A stretch of DNA of 37,195 bases from contig JAPPPF010000047.1 of NCBI GenBank assembly GCA_028817665.1, forward strand, positions 1-37,195, in the 5' to 3' direction. This DNA is from Magnetovibrio sp. GTDB lineage: Bacteria > Pseudomonadota > Alphaproteobacteria > Rhodospirillales > Casp-alpha2. The translations under genes were made by a program, and so were the position numbers. Positions 12,998 through 21,209 of this stretch are shown here, one piece after another. Below the pieces are notes generated by a model that saw only the letters and a program-made list of their open reading frames with translations, ran no database searches and had not been told where the DNA came from. Positions within the stretch are counted from its first letter, which is position 1, and every line of letters begins with the position of its first letter.

Positions 12998-13984
12998 ATG
13001 AAGATCACCTTGTTGGGGACCGGCACCCCGCATCCGTCGCTGAAGCGCGCGTGCTCGGGCTACATGATCGAGGTCGGCGACGACCTGATCGTCATGGATC
13101 ACGGGCCCGACGCGCACTGCCGTCTCTTGGAGAGCCCGCGCGCGCCGACCGAGGTCACCCACGTCTTCATCAGCCACCTGCACTACGACCACTGCCTCGA
13201 CTACGCGCGCCTGGTGCTGCAGCGCTGGGACGTCGGTGCCGGCAAGATCCCCGACCTCAAGGTCTACGGGCCGGCGCCGATCGCGCGCATGAACGACCTC
13301 CTGTTCCGCGAGGACGGCGTCTTCGGACCCGACGTCACGGCCCGCACGGAGCACGAGCTGAGCCTCGACATCTACAAGCTCCGGGGCGGCGTCCTGCCCC
13401 GCGCCCGCCCGGCGCCCGCGGTGACCGAGGTCCGGGTCGGCGACGTCGTCGAGGGCGGCGACTGGCGCGTCACCGTCGGCTACGCCTCGCACGTGCAGCC
13501 CTACCTCGCCTGCCTCGCCTTCCGCCTCGACGGGCCCGGCGGCTCCATGTGCTATTCCGGCGATTCGGGCGGCGAATGCGAGGAGATCATCGCGCTGGCG
13601 AAGGGCTGCGTTTTCGACGACGACCCCCAGATCCTGAAGCTGGTCACCCTGCTGCTCGAGCAGGCCGGTCACGAGGTCGTCGCCAGTTCCGCCGCCGACC
13701 AGGCGACCGGGATCGTCGTCACCCAGCTTCCCGACGTCGTCATCACCGACCGGATGATGCCGGGACGTGATGGGCTCGACGTGGTCCGGCGGCTGCGCCG
13801 GCGCAAGGAGCTGACCGGCCTGACGATCATTCTGATGTCCGTCGACAGCAGCGACGACGCGCGCTGGCGCCGCGAGGCGAAGGCCGCCGGCGCCGACGAT
13901 TTCATCGGCAAGCCCTTCGAGCTTGAAACCTTCGCCGGGAAGGTCGAGGACATCGCCCAGACGCGGCGTGGCGGCGGCGCCTAG
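12998..13984 (+). CDS. fusion: N-terminal metallo-beta-lactamase fold domain (C-terminally truncated) + C-terminal response regulator receiver domain
   Basis: MBL motif SHLHYDHCLDY, later His (ASHV), SGDSGG; abrupt switch after EEIIALAKGC to receiver domain FDDDPQILKLVTLLLEQAGHEV...PDVVITDRMMPGRDGLDVV...IILMSV...GADDFIGKPFE. Confidence 0.9.
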   Translation: MKITLLGTGTPHPSLKRACSGYMIEVGDDLIVMDHGPDAHCRLLESPRAPTEVTHVFISHLHYDHCLDYARLVLQRWDVGAGKIPDLKVYGPAPIARMNDLLFREDGVFGPDVTARTEHELSLDIYKLRGGVLPRARPAPAVTEVRVGDVVEGGDWRVTVGYASHVQPYLACLAFRLDGPGGSMCYSGDSGGECEEIIALAKGCVFDDDPQILKLVTLLLEQAGHEVVASSAADQATGIVVTQLPDVVITDRMMPGRDGLDVVRRLRRRKELTGLTIILMSVDSSDDARWRREAKAAGADDFIGKPFELETFAGKVEDIAQTRRGGGA

Positions 13985-15396
13985 AGCGCCGGGACCGGCC
14001 GGGCCATCTCCGGAATATCCGCGAACACCGCCTCCAGGGCCTTGGCGGCCCTGAGCACCTTGGCGTCGCCGCGCCTCGGCCCGACGATCTGGAAGCCGAA
14101 GGGCATGCCTTCCTCGTCGACCCCGCAGGGCAGGCAGACGACCGGGTTGCCGGTCGTCGAGAGGGCGTTGGTGAGCCCCGCCCAGGCGACGTAGGTCGGC
14201 TGTTCGACGCCGTCGACGGCGGCGACGTAGAGATCCTCCTTGGGAAACGGCGACACCGTGGCGCCCGGGCAGATGAGGACGTCGTAGGCGCCGAAGAAGC
14301 GGTCCATCTCGCGGTGCAGGTCGCCGTGCTCGGCGAACGCCCAGACGACGTCGTCGACCTCCAGTTCCAGGGCCTGCTCGTAGTTGAGGCGCACGTTCGG
14401 GCCGAGCTTGTCTCGGTGCTCGGCGTAGTGCCGCTTCTGGCTGCCGAGGTACTGGAGTCCCCGGATCACCCAGTTGACGCGGGCGGCGGTGCCCAGGTCC
14501 GGGTGCGCGACCTCGGCCTCGGCGAACAGGCCGGCCATGCGGCCGACGCGGTCGTCGAAGACCCGGCGGATCGCCCGGCTGGTCGGCGCGAAGCCGAGGT
14601 CCGGCGAGAAGGCGACGCGGAGGCCGCCGAGGTCGGCGGGCGTGATCCCGAGGAAGGCGCGCGGGTCGCGCGGATAGCTCATCGGGTCGATGGAGTGGTC
14701 GCGGGCCATGGCGGCCGCGAGCAGGCCGACGTCGTCGACGCCGCGCCCCATGGGGCCCTGGAGCTGGAACGGCCAGTAGGGATAGGTGCGGCGCTCGAAG
14801 GGGATCAGGCCGGGCGTCGGCTTCAGGCTGGCGACGCCGCAAAAGGTCGCCGGCACGCGTAGGCTGCCGCCGGTGTCCGAGCCCGTCGCGATCGGCACCA
14901 TGTCGCAGGCCAGCGCCGCCGCCGACCCGCCGGACGAGCCGCCGCTGGTCCGCGCGTGGTCGAAGGGATTGACCGTTGGGCCGAACACGGCGTTGGTGGT
15001 GTTGTTGCCGGCGCCGAACTCGGTGGTGTTGGTCTTGCCGCAGATCACGGCGCCCGCGTCACGCACGAACCGGACCACAAGGTCGTCTTGGTCGGGAACG
15101 AAATCGGCGTAGATGGGCGAGCCGAAGGTGGTGCGGAGCCCCCTGGTCAGGCTCATGTCCTTGATCGCCAGCGGCAGTCCGGCGAGCAGGCCCATGTCGT
15201 CGCCGGCCATCAGCCCGGCCTCGATCTCGCCGGCGCGGGTTCTGGCTTCGTCGAAACAGGTCGCGGTGAAGGCGTTGATCGCCGGGTCGGCGGCCTCGAT
15301 CCTCCGGATGTAGGCGTCCAGCACCTCGCGGGGGGAGACCTCCTTGGCGCGCATCATCCGGCCCAGTTCGACGGCGCTCCGTTCGATCAGTTCCAT
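13981..15396 (-). CDS. amidase (amidase signature family)
   Basis: LAGLPLAIKDMSLTRGLRTTFGSPIYADFVPDQDD, GKTNTTEFGAGNNTTN, TSGGSSGGSAAALACDMVPIATGSDTGGSLRVPA. Confidence 0.95.
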   Translation of the reverse strand: MELIERSAVELGRMMRAKEVSPREVLDAYIRRIEAADPAINAFTATCFDEARTRAGEIEAGLMAGDDMGLLAGLPLAIKDMSLTRGLRTTFGSPIYADFVPDQDDLVVRFVRDAGAVICGKTNTTEFGAGNNTTNAVFGPTVNPFDHARTSGGSSGGSAAALACDMVPIATGSDTGGSLRVPATFCGVASLKPTPGLIPFERRTYPYWPFQLQGPMGRGVDDVGLLAAAMARDHSIDPMSYPRDPRAFLGITPADLGGLRVAFSPDLGFAPTSRAIRRVFDDRVGRMAGLFAEAEVAHPDLGTAARVNWVIRGLQYLGSQKRHYAEHRDKLGPNVRLNYEQALELEVDDVVWAFAEHGDLHREMDRFFGAYDVLICPGATVSPFPKEDLYVAAVDGVEQPTYVAWAGLTNALSTTGNPVVCLPCGVDEEGMPFGFQIVGPRRGDAKVLRAAKALEAVFADIPEMARPVPAL

Positions 15397-15532
15397 GTCC
15401 CCATCCTCCCGTTCCACCGCCGTTCATGATCCGCCGATCGCGGTCGGGGTCAAGGGGAACCGGCGCGCATGGGCCGATGCACGGCGGCGACGGCGGCTTG
15501 CCCTGGCGCCGGGCTCGGGTATGATCCCGGTC

Positions 15533-15775
15533 ATGAGCAAGGACCAAGTCGAACGCTACATCACGCTTCTCGAGGATCCGGCGCATCTCGATGCCGCCGG
15601 CTTCGACGACCCGGACCCGGCCGACGTGGTCGCCGCGGCGGCCCGCGATCACGGCCTGAGCTTCAGCGAGGCCGACCTGAAGAGCGCGCTGAACACGCGC
15701 ATCTGCGACGCCCGCAGCCTGCCCCGGCCGTGGGGCTGGCCGCTGGCCCGCAAGCTCGGCCTGGTGCGCAGCTAG
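15533..15775 (+). CDS. small Nif11-like protein (Nif11-like leader peptide type)
   Basis: MSKDQVERYITLLEDPAHLDAAGFDDPDPADVVAAAARDHGLSFSEADLKSALNTRICDARSLPRPWGWPLARKLGLVRS; pattern matches Nif11 domain by eye (short ORF, ATG start). Confidence 0.7.
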   Translation: MSKDQVERYITLLEDPAHLDAAGFDDPDPADVVAAAARDHGLSFSEADLKSALNTRICDARSLPRPWGWPLARKLGLVRS

Positions 15776-16548
15776 CCGATCCAGCCCAATCCGGCCATGC
15801 CGTCCCAGACCAGCTTGCCGCCGGAAACGAACAGCAAAACATAGATCAACCGGTAGAACAGCGCCTGCGACAGCACCTGGTTGAGGCGCCAGCCGAGCCA
15901 CACGCCCAGCGGCACCAGCGGTGCCAGCACCAGCGAGGTCGTCAAGTTCTCCGCCGAGAACTGGCCGAGCCACAGATACGGCCAGATCTTGATCTGGTTG
16001 ATCAGGAAGAAGAACACCACGTGGGTGCCGACGAACACCCGCTTGTCGAGGCGTTGCGGCAGCAGGTAGAACTTCATCGGCCCGCCGCCGGCGTGGGCGA
16101 CGAAGCTGGTGAAGCCCGACAGCGCCCCGCAGAAGCCGCCGAGCGCCTTCGAGCGGGCCGAGCCCGTGGCCATGGGTGCGCGCTGCACGAAGTAGCTCAT
16201 GGCGAAGATCAGGATGATGACGCCGAGCAGAAGCCGCACCGTGTGCTCGTCGACGTAGCGGTAGGTGGCGGCGCCGACGGCGATGCCGACGACGGCGCCA
16301 GGAACCATCACCGCGACGTTGCCGCGGTGCCAGTCCTTGCGGTAGGCCCAGATGTTGAACAGGTCGATCAGGCAGAGGATCGGCAGCATGATGGCGGCGG
16401 CGGCCAAGGGCGAGATGAAGATCGCCATGGCCGGCACCGAGAGCTGGCCCATGCCGCCGCCGAGCCCGCTCTTCGAGATGCCGGTCAGGATCACCGCCGG
16501 GATGGCGACGGCGTAGAACAGCGGCGTGAAGGCGAACAGCTCGCTCAC
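15772..16548 (-). CDS. TSUP family transporter (TauE/SafE sulfite exporter-type)
   Basis: Polytopic; GISKSGLGGGMGQLSVPAMAIFISPLAAAAIMLPILCLIDLFNIWAYRKDW; GALSGFTSFVAHAGGGPMKFYLLPQRLDKRVFVGT. Confidence 0.92.
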   Translation of the reverse strand: MSELFAFTPLFYAVAIPAVILTGISKSGLGGGMGQLSVPAMAIFISPLAAAAIMLPILCLIDLFNIWAYRKDWHRGNVAVMVPGAVVGIAVGAATYRYVDEHTVRLLLGVIILIFAMSYFVQRAPMATGSARSKALGGFCGALSGFTSFVAHAGGGPMKFYLLPQRLDKRVFVGTHVVFFFLINQIKIWPYLWLGQFSAENLTTSLVLAPLVPLGVWLGWRLNQVLSQALFYRLIYVLLFVSGGKLVWDGMAGLGWIG

Positions 16549-16570
16549 GGCCCGGACCCGGTTGGCCGGC

Positions 16571-17125
16571 TCAGGCGGCGTCCAGGCGGGCGTTCGAATC
16601 CTCGAACAGTTGCAGGTTGCCCTCGATGTCGTAGGGCTGCTCGGTCAGGGTTTCCGGGTCCCACTCTGAGCGCCCGTCGCCGAAGAAGTCGCCGCCGTAG
16701 ACATGCAGCGCGCCGGTGAGGCGGGGCAGGGGATTGGTCACCGAATGGACCACGTCGCGCCCCAGGGGCGCGCAGTCGCCGGTGCCGAGCGCCTCGGCGC
16801 CGGCCGCCTCGATGCGGTTCGGCTCGTCCTTCAGCTTGCGCCAGAAGATGTTGTCCTCGCGGCCCGTGTAGATGCCGATCACCGCCCACATCTTATGATC
16901 GTGGGGCTTCAGGGTCATCATCGGCCCCCAGACCAGGTTGAGGACCGTCAACTTGTCGGAGACGAACAGCCGGTTGACGCCGGCCCGGGTCGGCTCGCCG
17001 AGGCCCTTGAGCACCGCCGCCGGATCGCTGACCGCGCGCTCGACGATCTGCTTCACCGCCATGTGGCTGTCATTCTCGGCCACGGCGGCCTGGCATTCCT
17101 CGATCAATCTGTCGGCGTCGAACAT
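16571..17125 (-). CDS. cupin-fold metal-dependent enzyme, cysteine dioxygenase-like
   Basis: Likely start ATG at 17125; LTVLNLVWGPMMTLKPHDHKMWAVIGIYTGREDNIFWRK with cupin His motif and VVHSVTNPLPRLTGALHVYGGDFF. Confidence 0.8.
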   Translation of the reverse strand: MFDADRLIEECQAAVAENDSHMAVKQIVERAVSDPAAVLKGLGEPTRAGVNRLFVSDKLTVLNLVWGPMMTLKPHDHKMWAVIGIYTGREDNIFWRKLKDEPNRIEAAGAEALGTGDCAPLGRDVVHSVTNPLPRLTGALHVYGGDFFGDGRSEWDPETLTEQPYDIEGNLQLFEDSNARLDAA

Positions 17126-17255
17126 CGTTTGGGCTCCCGTCGGTGGTGTCGTTGGATCGGCGTTGGACGCATGCAATTTACGGAATGTTTCCGTGGTTTC
17201 CAAGCCGCGCCGCGCGCGATAGAGTTTCGGCGCCCCGGAAACCCGAGAAACCGAG

Positions 17256-18143
17256 ATGTCCGAGACCCGATCCGACTTCCTGCCCGCCGTCGACGTGCCC
17301 GGCGTGCTCGCCCGATATGATCCCGCCGGCGAGGCGCTGCCGCTGATGCTCGATTCGCCGCACAGCGGCAACGTCTACCCCGACGACTTCGGCCACGCCT
17401 GCCCGCGGAGCGCCATCCTGTGGGGCGAGGACGCCTTCGTCGACGAGCTGTTCGCCCACGCGCCCGGCCACGGCGCGTGGTTCCTGGCCTGCCGGTTCCC
17501 GCGCACCTACATCGACCCGAACCGGGCGCTCGTCGATCTCGACGCCGGCATGATCGAGGGCGGCTGGCCCGACCCGGTGGAGGTCACCGAGAAGACGGCG
17601 CGCGGGATCGGCCTGATCTGGAAGCGCGCCGACGACACCCACGAATTCTACGACCGGTTGCTCGGCCCCGGCGAGGTGCGCCGCCGCATCGATGAGTATT
17701 GGCGGCCCTACCAGGAGCAGATGGATCACATGGCTGACGCCATCCAGACGCGCTGGGGCCGGCGCTGGCACATCAACTGCCATTCCATGTACTCGCCGGC
17801 CTACGCCAAGCAGCTCAACAACCCCTACGCGCCCTCGACCGACATCATCCTCGGCGACCGCGACGGCACCACCTCGGGGCCCGACTTCACCAACGCCTTC
17901 TCAGACGCGCTGAAGCGCCAGGGGCTGTCCGTCGCCATCAACGACCAGTTCAAGGGCGTCGAGCTGGTCCGCCGCTACGGCGACCCGGCGAACGGCTGTC
18001 ACAGCGTGCAGATCGAGATCGACCGCGGCCTCTACATGGACGAGTGGAAGATGACCCGGAAGCCCGGCTTCCAGGCGCTCCGCGAGACCCTCGACAAGGT
18101 GCTGGCGGAGCTCGCCGATTACGTCCGCTCGGAGATCGCCTGA
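17256..18143 (+). CDS. N-formylglutamate amidohydrolase family protein
   Basis: LPLMLDSPHSGNVYPDDF, FPRTYIDPNRALVDLDAGMI, INCHSMYS, LGDRDGTTSGPDFTNAF. Confidence 0.92.
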   Translation: MSETRSDFLPAVDVPGVLARYDPAGEALPLMLDSPHSGNVYPDDFGHACPRSAILWGEDAFVDELFAHAPGHGAWFLACRFPRTYIDPNRALVDLDAGMIEGGWPDPVEVTEKTARGIGLIWKRADDTHEFYDRLLGPGEVRRRIDEYWRPYQEQMDHMADAIQTRWGRRWHINCHSMYSPAYAKQLNNPYAPSTDIILGDRDGTTSGPDFTNAFSDALKRQGLSVAINDQFKGVELVRRYGDPANGCHSVQIEIDRGLYMDEWKMTRKPGFQALRETLDKVLAELADYVRSEIA

Positions 18144-18233
18144 GCCCGGCCCGCGACTTTTGAGCGCCGCTCACAGCATTTGATCCGGCCCGCCGGCTTG
18201 TTGCGGACACCCGCCTTCGCCTAGGCTGTTGCC

Positions 18234-19070
18234 ATGGCCGAGACATCCGAGACGCGCCCGCCGACCGACGTCGCCACGGAACTGAGCTTCTTCGTGCCCG
18301 ACGGCGCGAGGCCCAGGGTGCTGATGTCCGCCGCCTACACCGGCGAGAACCGGCGCAGCGGCACCTTCCGCGACGAACCCGTGACCATCCACGACGCGCG
18401 CCGCGCCCAGCCGCCGCCGAGGCTCGAGCGCGAGGGCTTCGAACTGGTCGACTTCGCGAGCGATTGCGCCGACTTCTACGACGCGGCCGAGGTCGAGGCC
18501 CGCCATTACCCGGAGATCGAGGCCTTCCTGAAGGCGCACACGGGCGCCGGCCACGTCCACATCTTCGATCACACGCTGCGCGTCCAGGACGACGCGGTCC
18601 GTGAGGCGAACGACACCCGGGGCCCGGTCCTGACCGTGCACAACGACTACACCGAGACCTCCGGGCCGAGGCGGGTCCGCGACCTGCTCGAACCGGACCT
18701 GGCGGCGAAGTTTCTGGCCGGGCGCTTCGCCCTGGTCAACGTCTGGCGCTCCATCGGCGAGAGCGCCGAGCGGCTGCCCTTGGCCATCGCCGACGCGCGG
18801 ACCATGCGCATGGACGATTTCGTCGCCACCGACCTGGTCTACGAGGACCGCACCGGCGAGATCTACCAGATCGCGCACAGCGCCGGCCAACGCTGGTCCT
18901 ATTTCCAGGGGCTCGAACCCCACGAGGCGGTGCTCCTGAAGTGCTTCGACAGCGCCACCGACGGCCGCGCGCGCTACACCGCGCATGGCGCCTTCGAGAA
19001 CCCCAACGCCCAACCCGGCACGCCGCCCCGCGCCTCCATCGAGGTGCGGACGCTCTTGGGCTTCGTCTGA
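18234..19070 (+). CDS. CmcJ/NvfI family oxidoreductase-like protein
   Basis: VHIFDHTLRVQD, GPVLTVHNDYTETSGPRRV, FALVNVWRSIGESAERLPLAIADARTM, HEAVLLKCFDSATDGRARYTAHGAFENP: typical of CmcJ/NvfI family. Confidence 0.85.
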   Translation: MAETSETRPPTDVATELSFFVPDGARPRVLMSAAYTGENRRSGTFRDEPVTIHDARRAQPPPRLEREGFELVDFASDCADFYDAAEVEARHYPEIEAFLKAHTGAGHVHIFDHTLRVQDDAVREANDTRGPVLTVHNDYTETSGPRRVRDLLEPDLAAKFLAGRFALVNVWRSIGESAERLPLAIADARTMRMDDFVATDLVYEDRTGEIYQIAHSAGQRWSYFQGLEPHEAVLLKCFDSATDGRARYTAHGAFENPNAQPGTPPRASIEVRTLLGFV

Positions 19071-19121
19071 ACCGCCGTTTTCCCGGCCCGCCGGCCGGCC
19101 AAATCCCCGCCAGGAGGCATC

Positions 19122-19772
19122 ATGTTCTACCGCACCACCGACGACCACGGCCTCAGGTTCAACCCGTTCAAGGCGCTGGTGGCGCCGCGCCCGATCGGCT
19201 GTATCTCCACCGAATCCGCCGATGGGGCCGCGAACCTGGCGCCCTATTCGTTCTTCAACGGCGTTTCCGACAGCCCGCCGATGGTCATGTTCTGCCCTAA
19301 TGGCACCCACGTCGAGGGCGGCGCCAAGGACACGCTGGCCAACATCCACGCCACCGGCGAGTTCGTCTGCAACCTGTCCAACTGGGCGCTCCGCGACGAG
19401 ATGAACGTGACGTCGAGCTCGACGGCGCGCGGCGTCGACGAGTTCGAACTGGCCGGCCTCGAGACCGAGCCCGCGGAACTGGTCGCCGTGCCCCGCGTCA
19501 AGGCGAGCCCGGCGCACCTTGAGTGCCGGCACTTCCAGACCATCACGCTGCCCTCGACCAAGGCTGAGGGCACCAACAACATGGTCATCGGCGAGGTCGT
19601 CGGCGTGCATATCTCGGACGCCGTGATCAAGGACGGCCTCATCGACATGGCGGCCTTGAGGCCGATCGCGCGCCTCGGCTACTTCGACTACACCGTCGTC
19701 AACGAGGTCTTCGCCATGCACCGCCCCGGCAAGGCCGACCCGGACGCGGCGCAGACGCTGGTGAAGACCTGA
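19122..19772 (+). CDS. flavin reductase family protein (FMN-binding split barrel)
   Basis: FNPFKALVAPRPIGCISTESADGAANLAPYSFFNGVSDSPPMVMFCPNG. Confidence 0.93.
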   Translation: MFYRTTDDHGLRFNPFKALVAPRPIGCISTESADGAANLAPYSFFNGVSDSPPMVMFCPNGTHVEGGAKDTLANIHATGEFVCNLSNWALRDEMNVTSSSTARGVDEFELAGLETEPAELVAVPRVKASPAHLECRHFQTITLPSTKAEGTNNMVIGEVVGVHISDAVIKDGLIDMAALRPIARLGYFDYTVVNEVFAMHRPGKADPDAAQTLVKT

Positions 19773-19863
19773 GGCGGGTGGCGGATTTCGGACCCCGCCG
19801 CAGTCACCACGCATTTTCTCTCACCGTCATCACCGGTCCCTGACCGTCACCACTGCCCCAACC

Positions 19864-19956
19864 GTCATCACCGGGCTTGACCCGGTGATCCACGACTTCG
19901 CTCGACGAGCCGAGGTGGGGAAAGTCGTGGATGCCCGGGTCAAGCCCGGGCATGAC
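19864..19956. repeat. REP-like palindromic element (copy 2)
   Basis: gtcatcaccgggcttgacccggtgatccacgactt ... aagtcgtggatgcccgggtcaagcccgggcatgac; right arm identical to copy 1 (330-364). Confidence 0.85.
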
Positions 19957-19989
19957 GAAAGAGGAGGGGCGACGGAGGGGGCTTGCGCG

Positions 19990-20361
19990 CTAGAGCGGCC
20001 GCGGCGTGAACTCGGGCGTCTCCTGATCGCCGATGGGCACGTAGTCGTAGGCGCCGACGCCTTGCACATTCAGGAACCGGATCGTCGCGTCCGTCGGGTT
20101 GTGCGCCAGGTGCGCCTTCCGCGCCGGCACCAGCACGCGCTCCGCCGGCATCAACCGCGTCACCTCGAGCGGCATCTTTACATGCACGTCGACAACACCC
20201 GTCACCCCGATGAACAGATCGTCCGTCTCCGGATGCATGTGCCACGGCACGCACTCGCCGGGCGCCAGGACGACCTCCAACACGCGCAGATCGGCGCCCT
20301 GCATGAGGATGTCGATTTTTTCGACGGAGAATTCCGTTTCCCAGGGGCGGAAGGTGACCAT
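19990..20361 (-). CDS. cupin domain-containing protein
   Basis: Start ATG at 20361 (MVTFRPWETEFSVEKIDILMQGADLRVLEVVLAPGECVPWHMHPETDDLFIGVTG...). Confidence 0.88.
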   Translation of the reverse strand: MVTFRPWETEFSVEKIDILMQGADLRVLEVVLAPGECVPWHMHPETDDLFIGVTGVVDVHVKMPLEVTRLMPAERVLVPARKAHLAHNPTDATIRFLNVQGVGAYDYVPIGDQETPEFTPRPL

Positions 20362-20464
20362 GGTGCAACCTAACTCAAGCGCCCGTGGGATGGCCGGCAA
20401 GGCACGGGCGTCGGCGGGCGACGGATACTGCGAACATGATAACCCGTTGCGCCCTTTCCCATCG

Positions 20465-20734
20465 CTACTTCCGCGCCAGCAACACCGTGGCGCCCTCGGC
20501 GCCGGTCCGTTCGGTGTGCAGTGTGCCCGCCGGCACCTTGCGGGTCTCGCCCGCCCGGTGGGTTTCGGCGCCGGCCTCGGTGACGACGGTGAAGGCACCA
20601 TCGACGACGAAGGCGAACACCGAAATATCGTGAGTGTGCAAGTCCTTGCCCGGATGGTTGGACGGATACACTCGCCGCTCGGGCTCTGCGTAGCCCTCGG
20701 CCTGCACTTGCTGCCTGAATTCGGCTTCGTCCAT
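20465..20734 (-). CDS. small cupin domain-containing protein
   Basis: Start ATG at 20734 (MDEAEFRQQVQAEGY...HPGKDLHTHDISVFAFVVDGAFTVVTE...RKVPAGTLHTERTG). Confidence 0.85.
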   Translation of the reverse strand: MDEAEFRQQVQAEGYAEPERRVYPSNHPGKDLHTHDISVFAFVVDGAFTVVTEAGAETHRAGETRKVPAGTLHTERTGAEGATVLLARK

Positions 20735-20881
20735 GTGCAACACCTCTATCGAAATTGATCAAATCGACACGAGCCGCCAATTCTACCCCACATACCCCCA
20801 TCCTCTACAGCCCCTTCACGCCGCGCCCGGTTCCCCGTAAGCTAGGTCTCAGTTGCAGACCCGAGCCTGAGGAGCCCGCCC

Positions 20882-21139
20882 ATGTCCGATGATCTGAACC
20901 AGTCCGAACCGAATTGCGCCCAGAAGGGCCCTTACGAAGAAGAGGTGATCGAGGGGCGGCCGTATTTTTGGTGTACCTGCGGGCATTCGCAGACGCAGCC
21001 GTTCTGCAACGGCACGCACCGCGCGACCTCATTCCTGCCGATGGTCTACAACGCCGAGAAGACTGGCACCGTCTACTTCTGCGGCTGCAAGAAAACCAAG
21101 ACACCGCCGTTTTGTGACGGGACTCACAATTCCCTTTAA
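20882..21139 (+). CDS. CDGSH iron-sulfur domain-containing protein (two CDGSH motifs)
   Basis: CTCGHSQTQPFCNGTHR and CGCKKTKTPPFCDGTHN (C-X-C-X2-S/T-X3-P-X-C-D/N-G-X-H). Confidence 0.95.
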   Translation: MSDDLNQSEPNCAQKGPYEEEVIEGRPYFWCTCGHSQTQPFCNGTHRATSFLPMVYNAEKTGTVYFCGCKKTKTPPFCDGTHNSL

Positions 21140-21163
21140 ATCGCGGAGCGATTTAAAGGGAAT
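21129..21163. terminator. perfect 16-bp stem / 3-nt loop hairpin overlapping the CDGSH stop codon
   Basis: ATTCCCTTTAAATCGC-GGA-GCGATTTAAAGGGAAT, located between two convergent genes. Confidence 0.6.
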
Positions 21164-21178
21164 CGGTATTTGAACGGA

Positions 21179-21203
21179 CCCTCAAGCGCGACGCGCTTGA
21201 GGG
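21179..21203. terminator. second perfect hairpin (11-bp stem, 3-nt loop) between convergent genes
   Basis: CCCTCAAGCGC-GAC-GCGCTTGAGGG, followed by atttaatta; lies just beyond the stop (21210) of the minus-strand gene. Confidence 0.6.
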
Positions 21204-21209
21204 ATTTAA

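Noticed and set aside
12857-14842. 661-aa minus-strand ORF
   Set aside because: Alternate frame of the amidase plus antisense of MBL-receiver; amidase and MBL-receiver frames carry clear family motifs instead.
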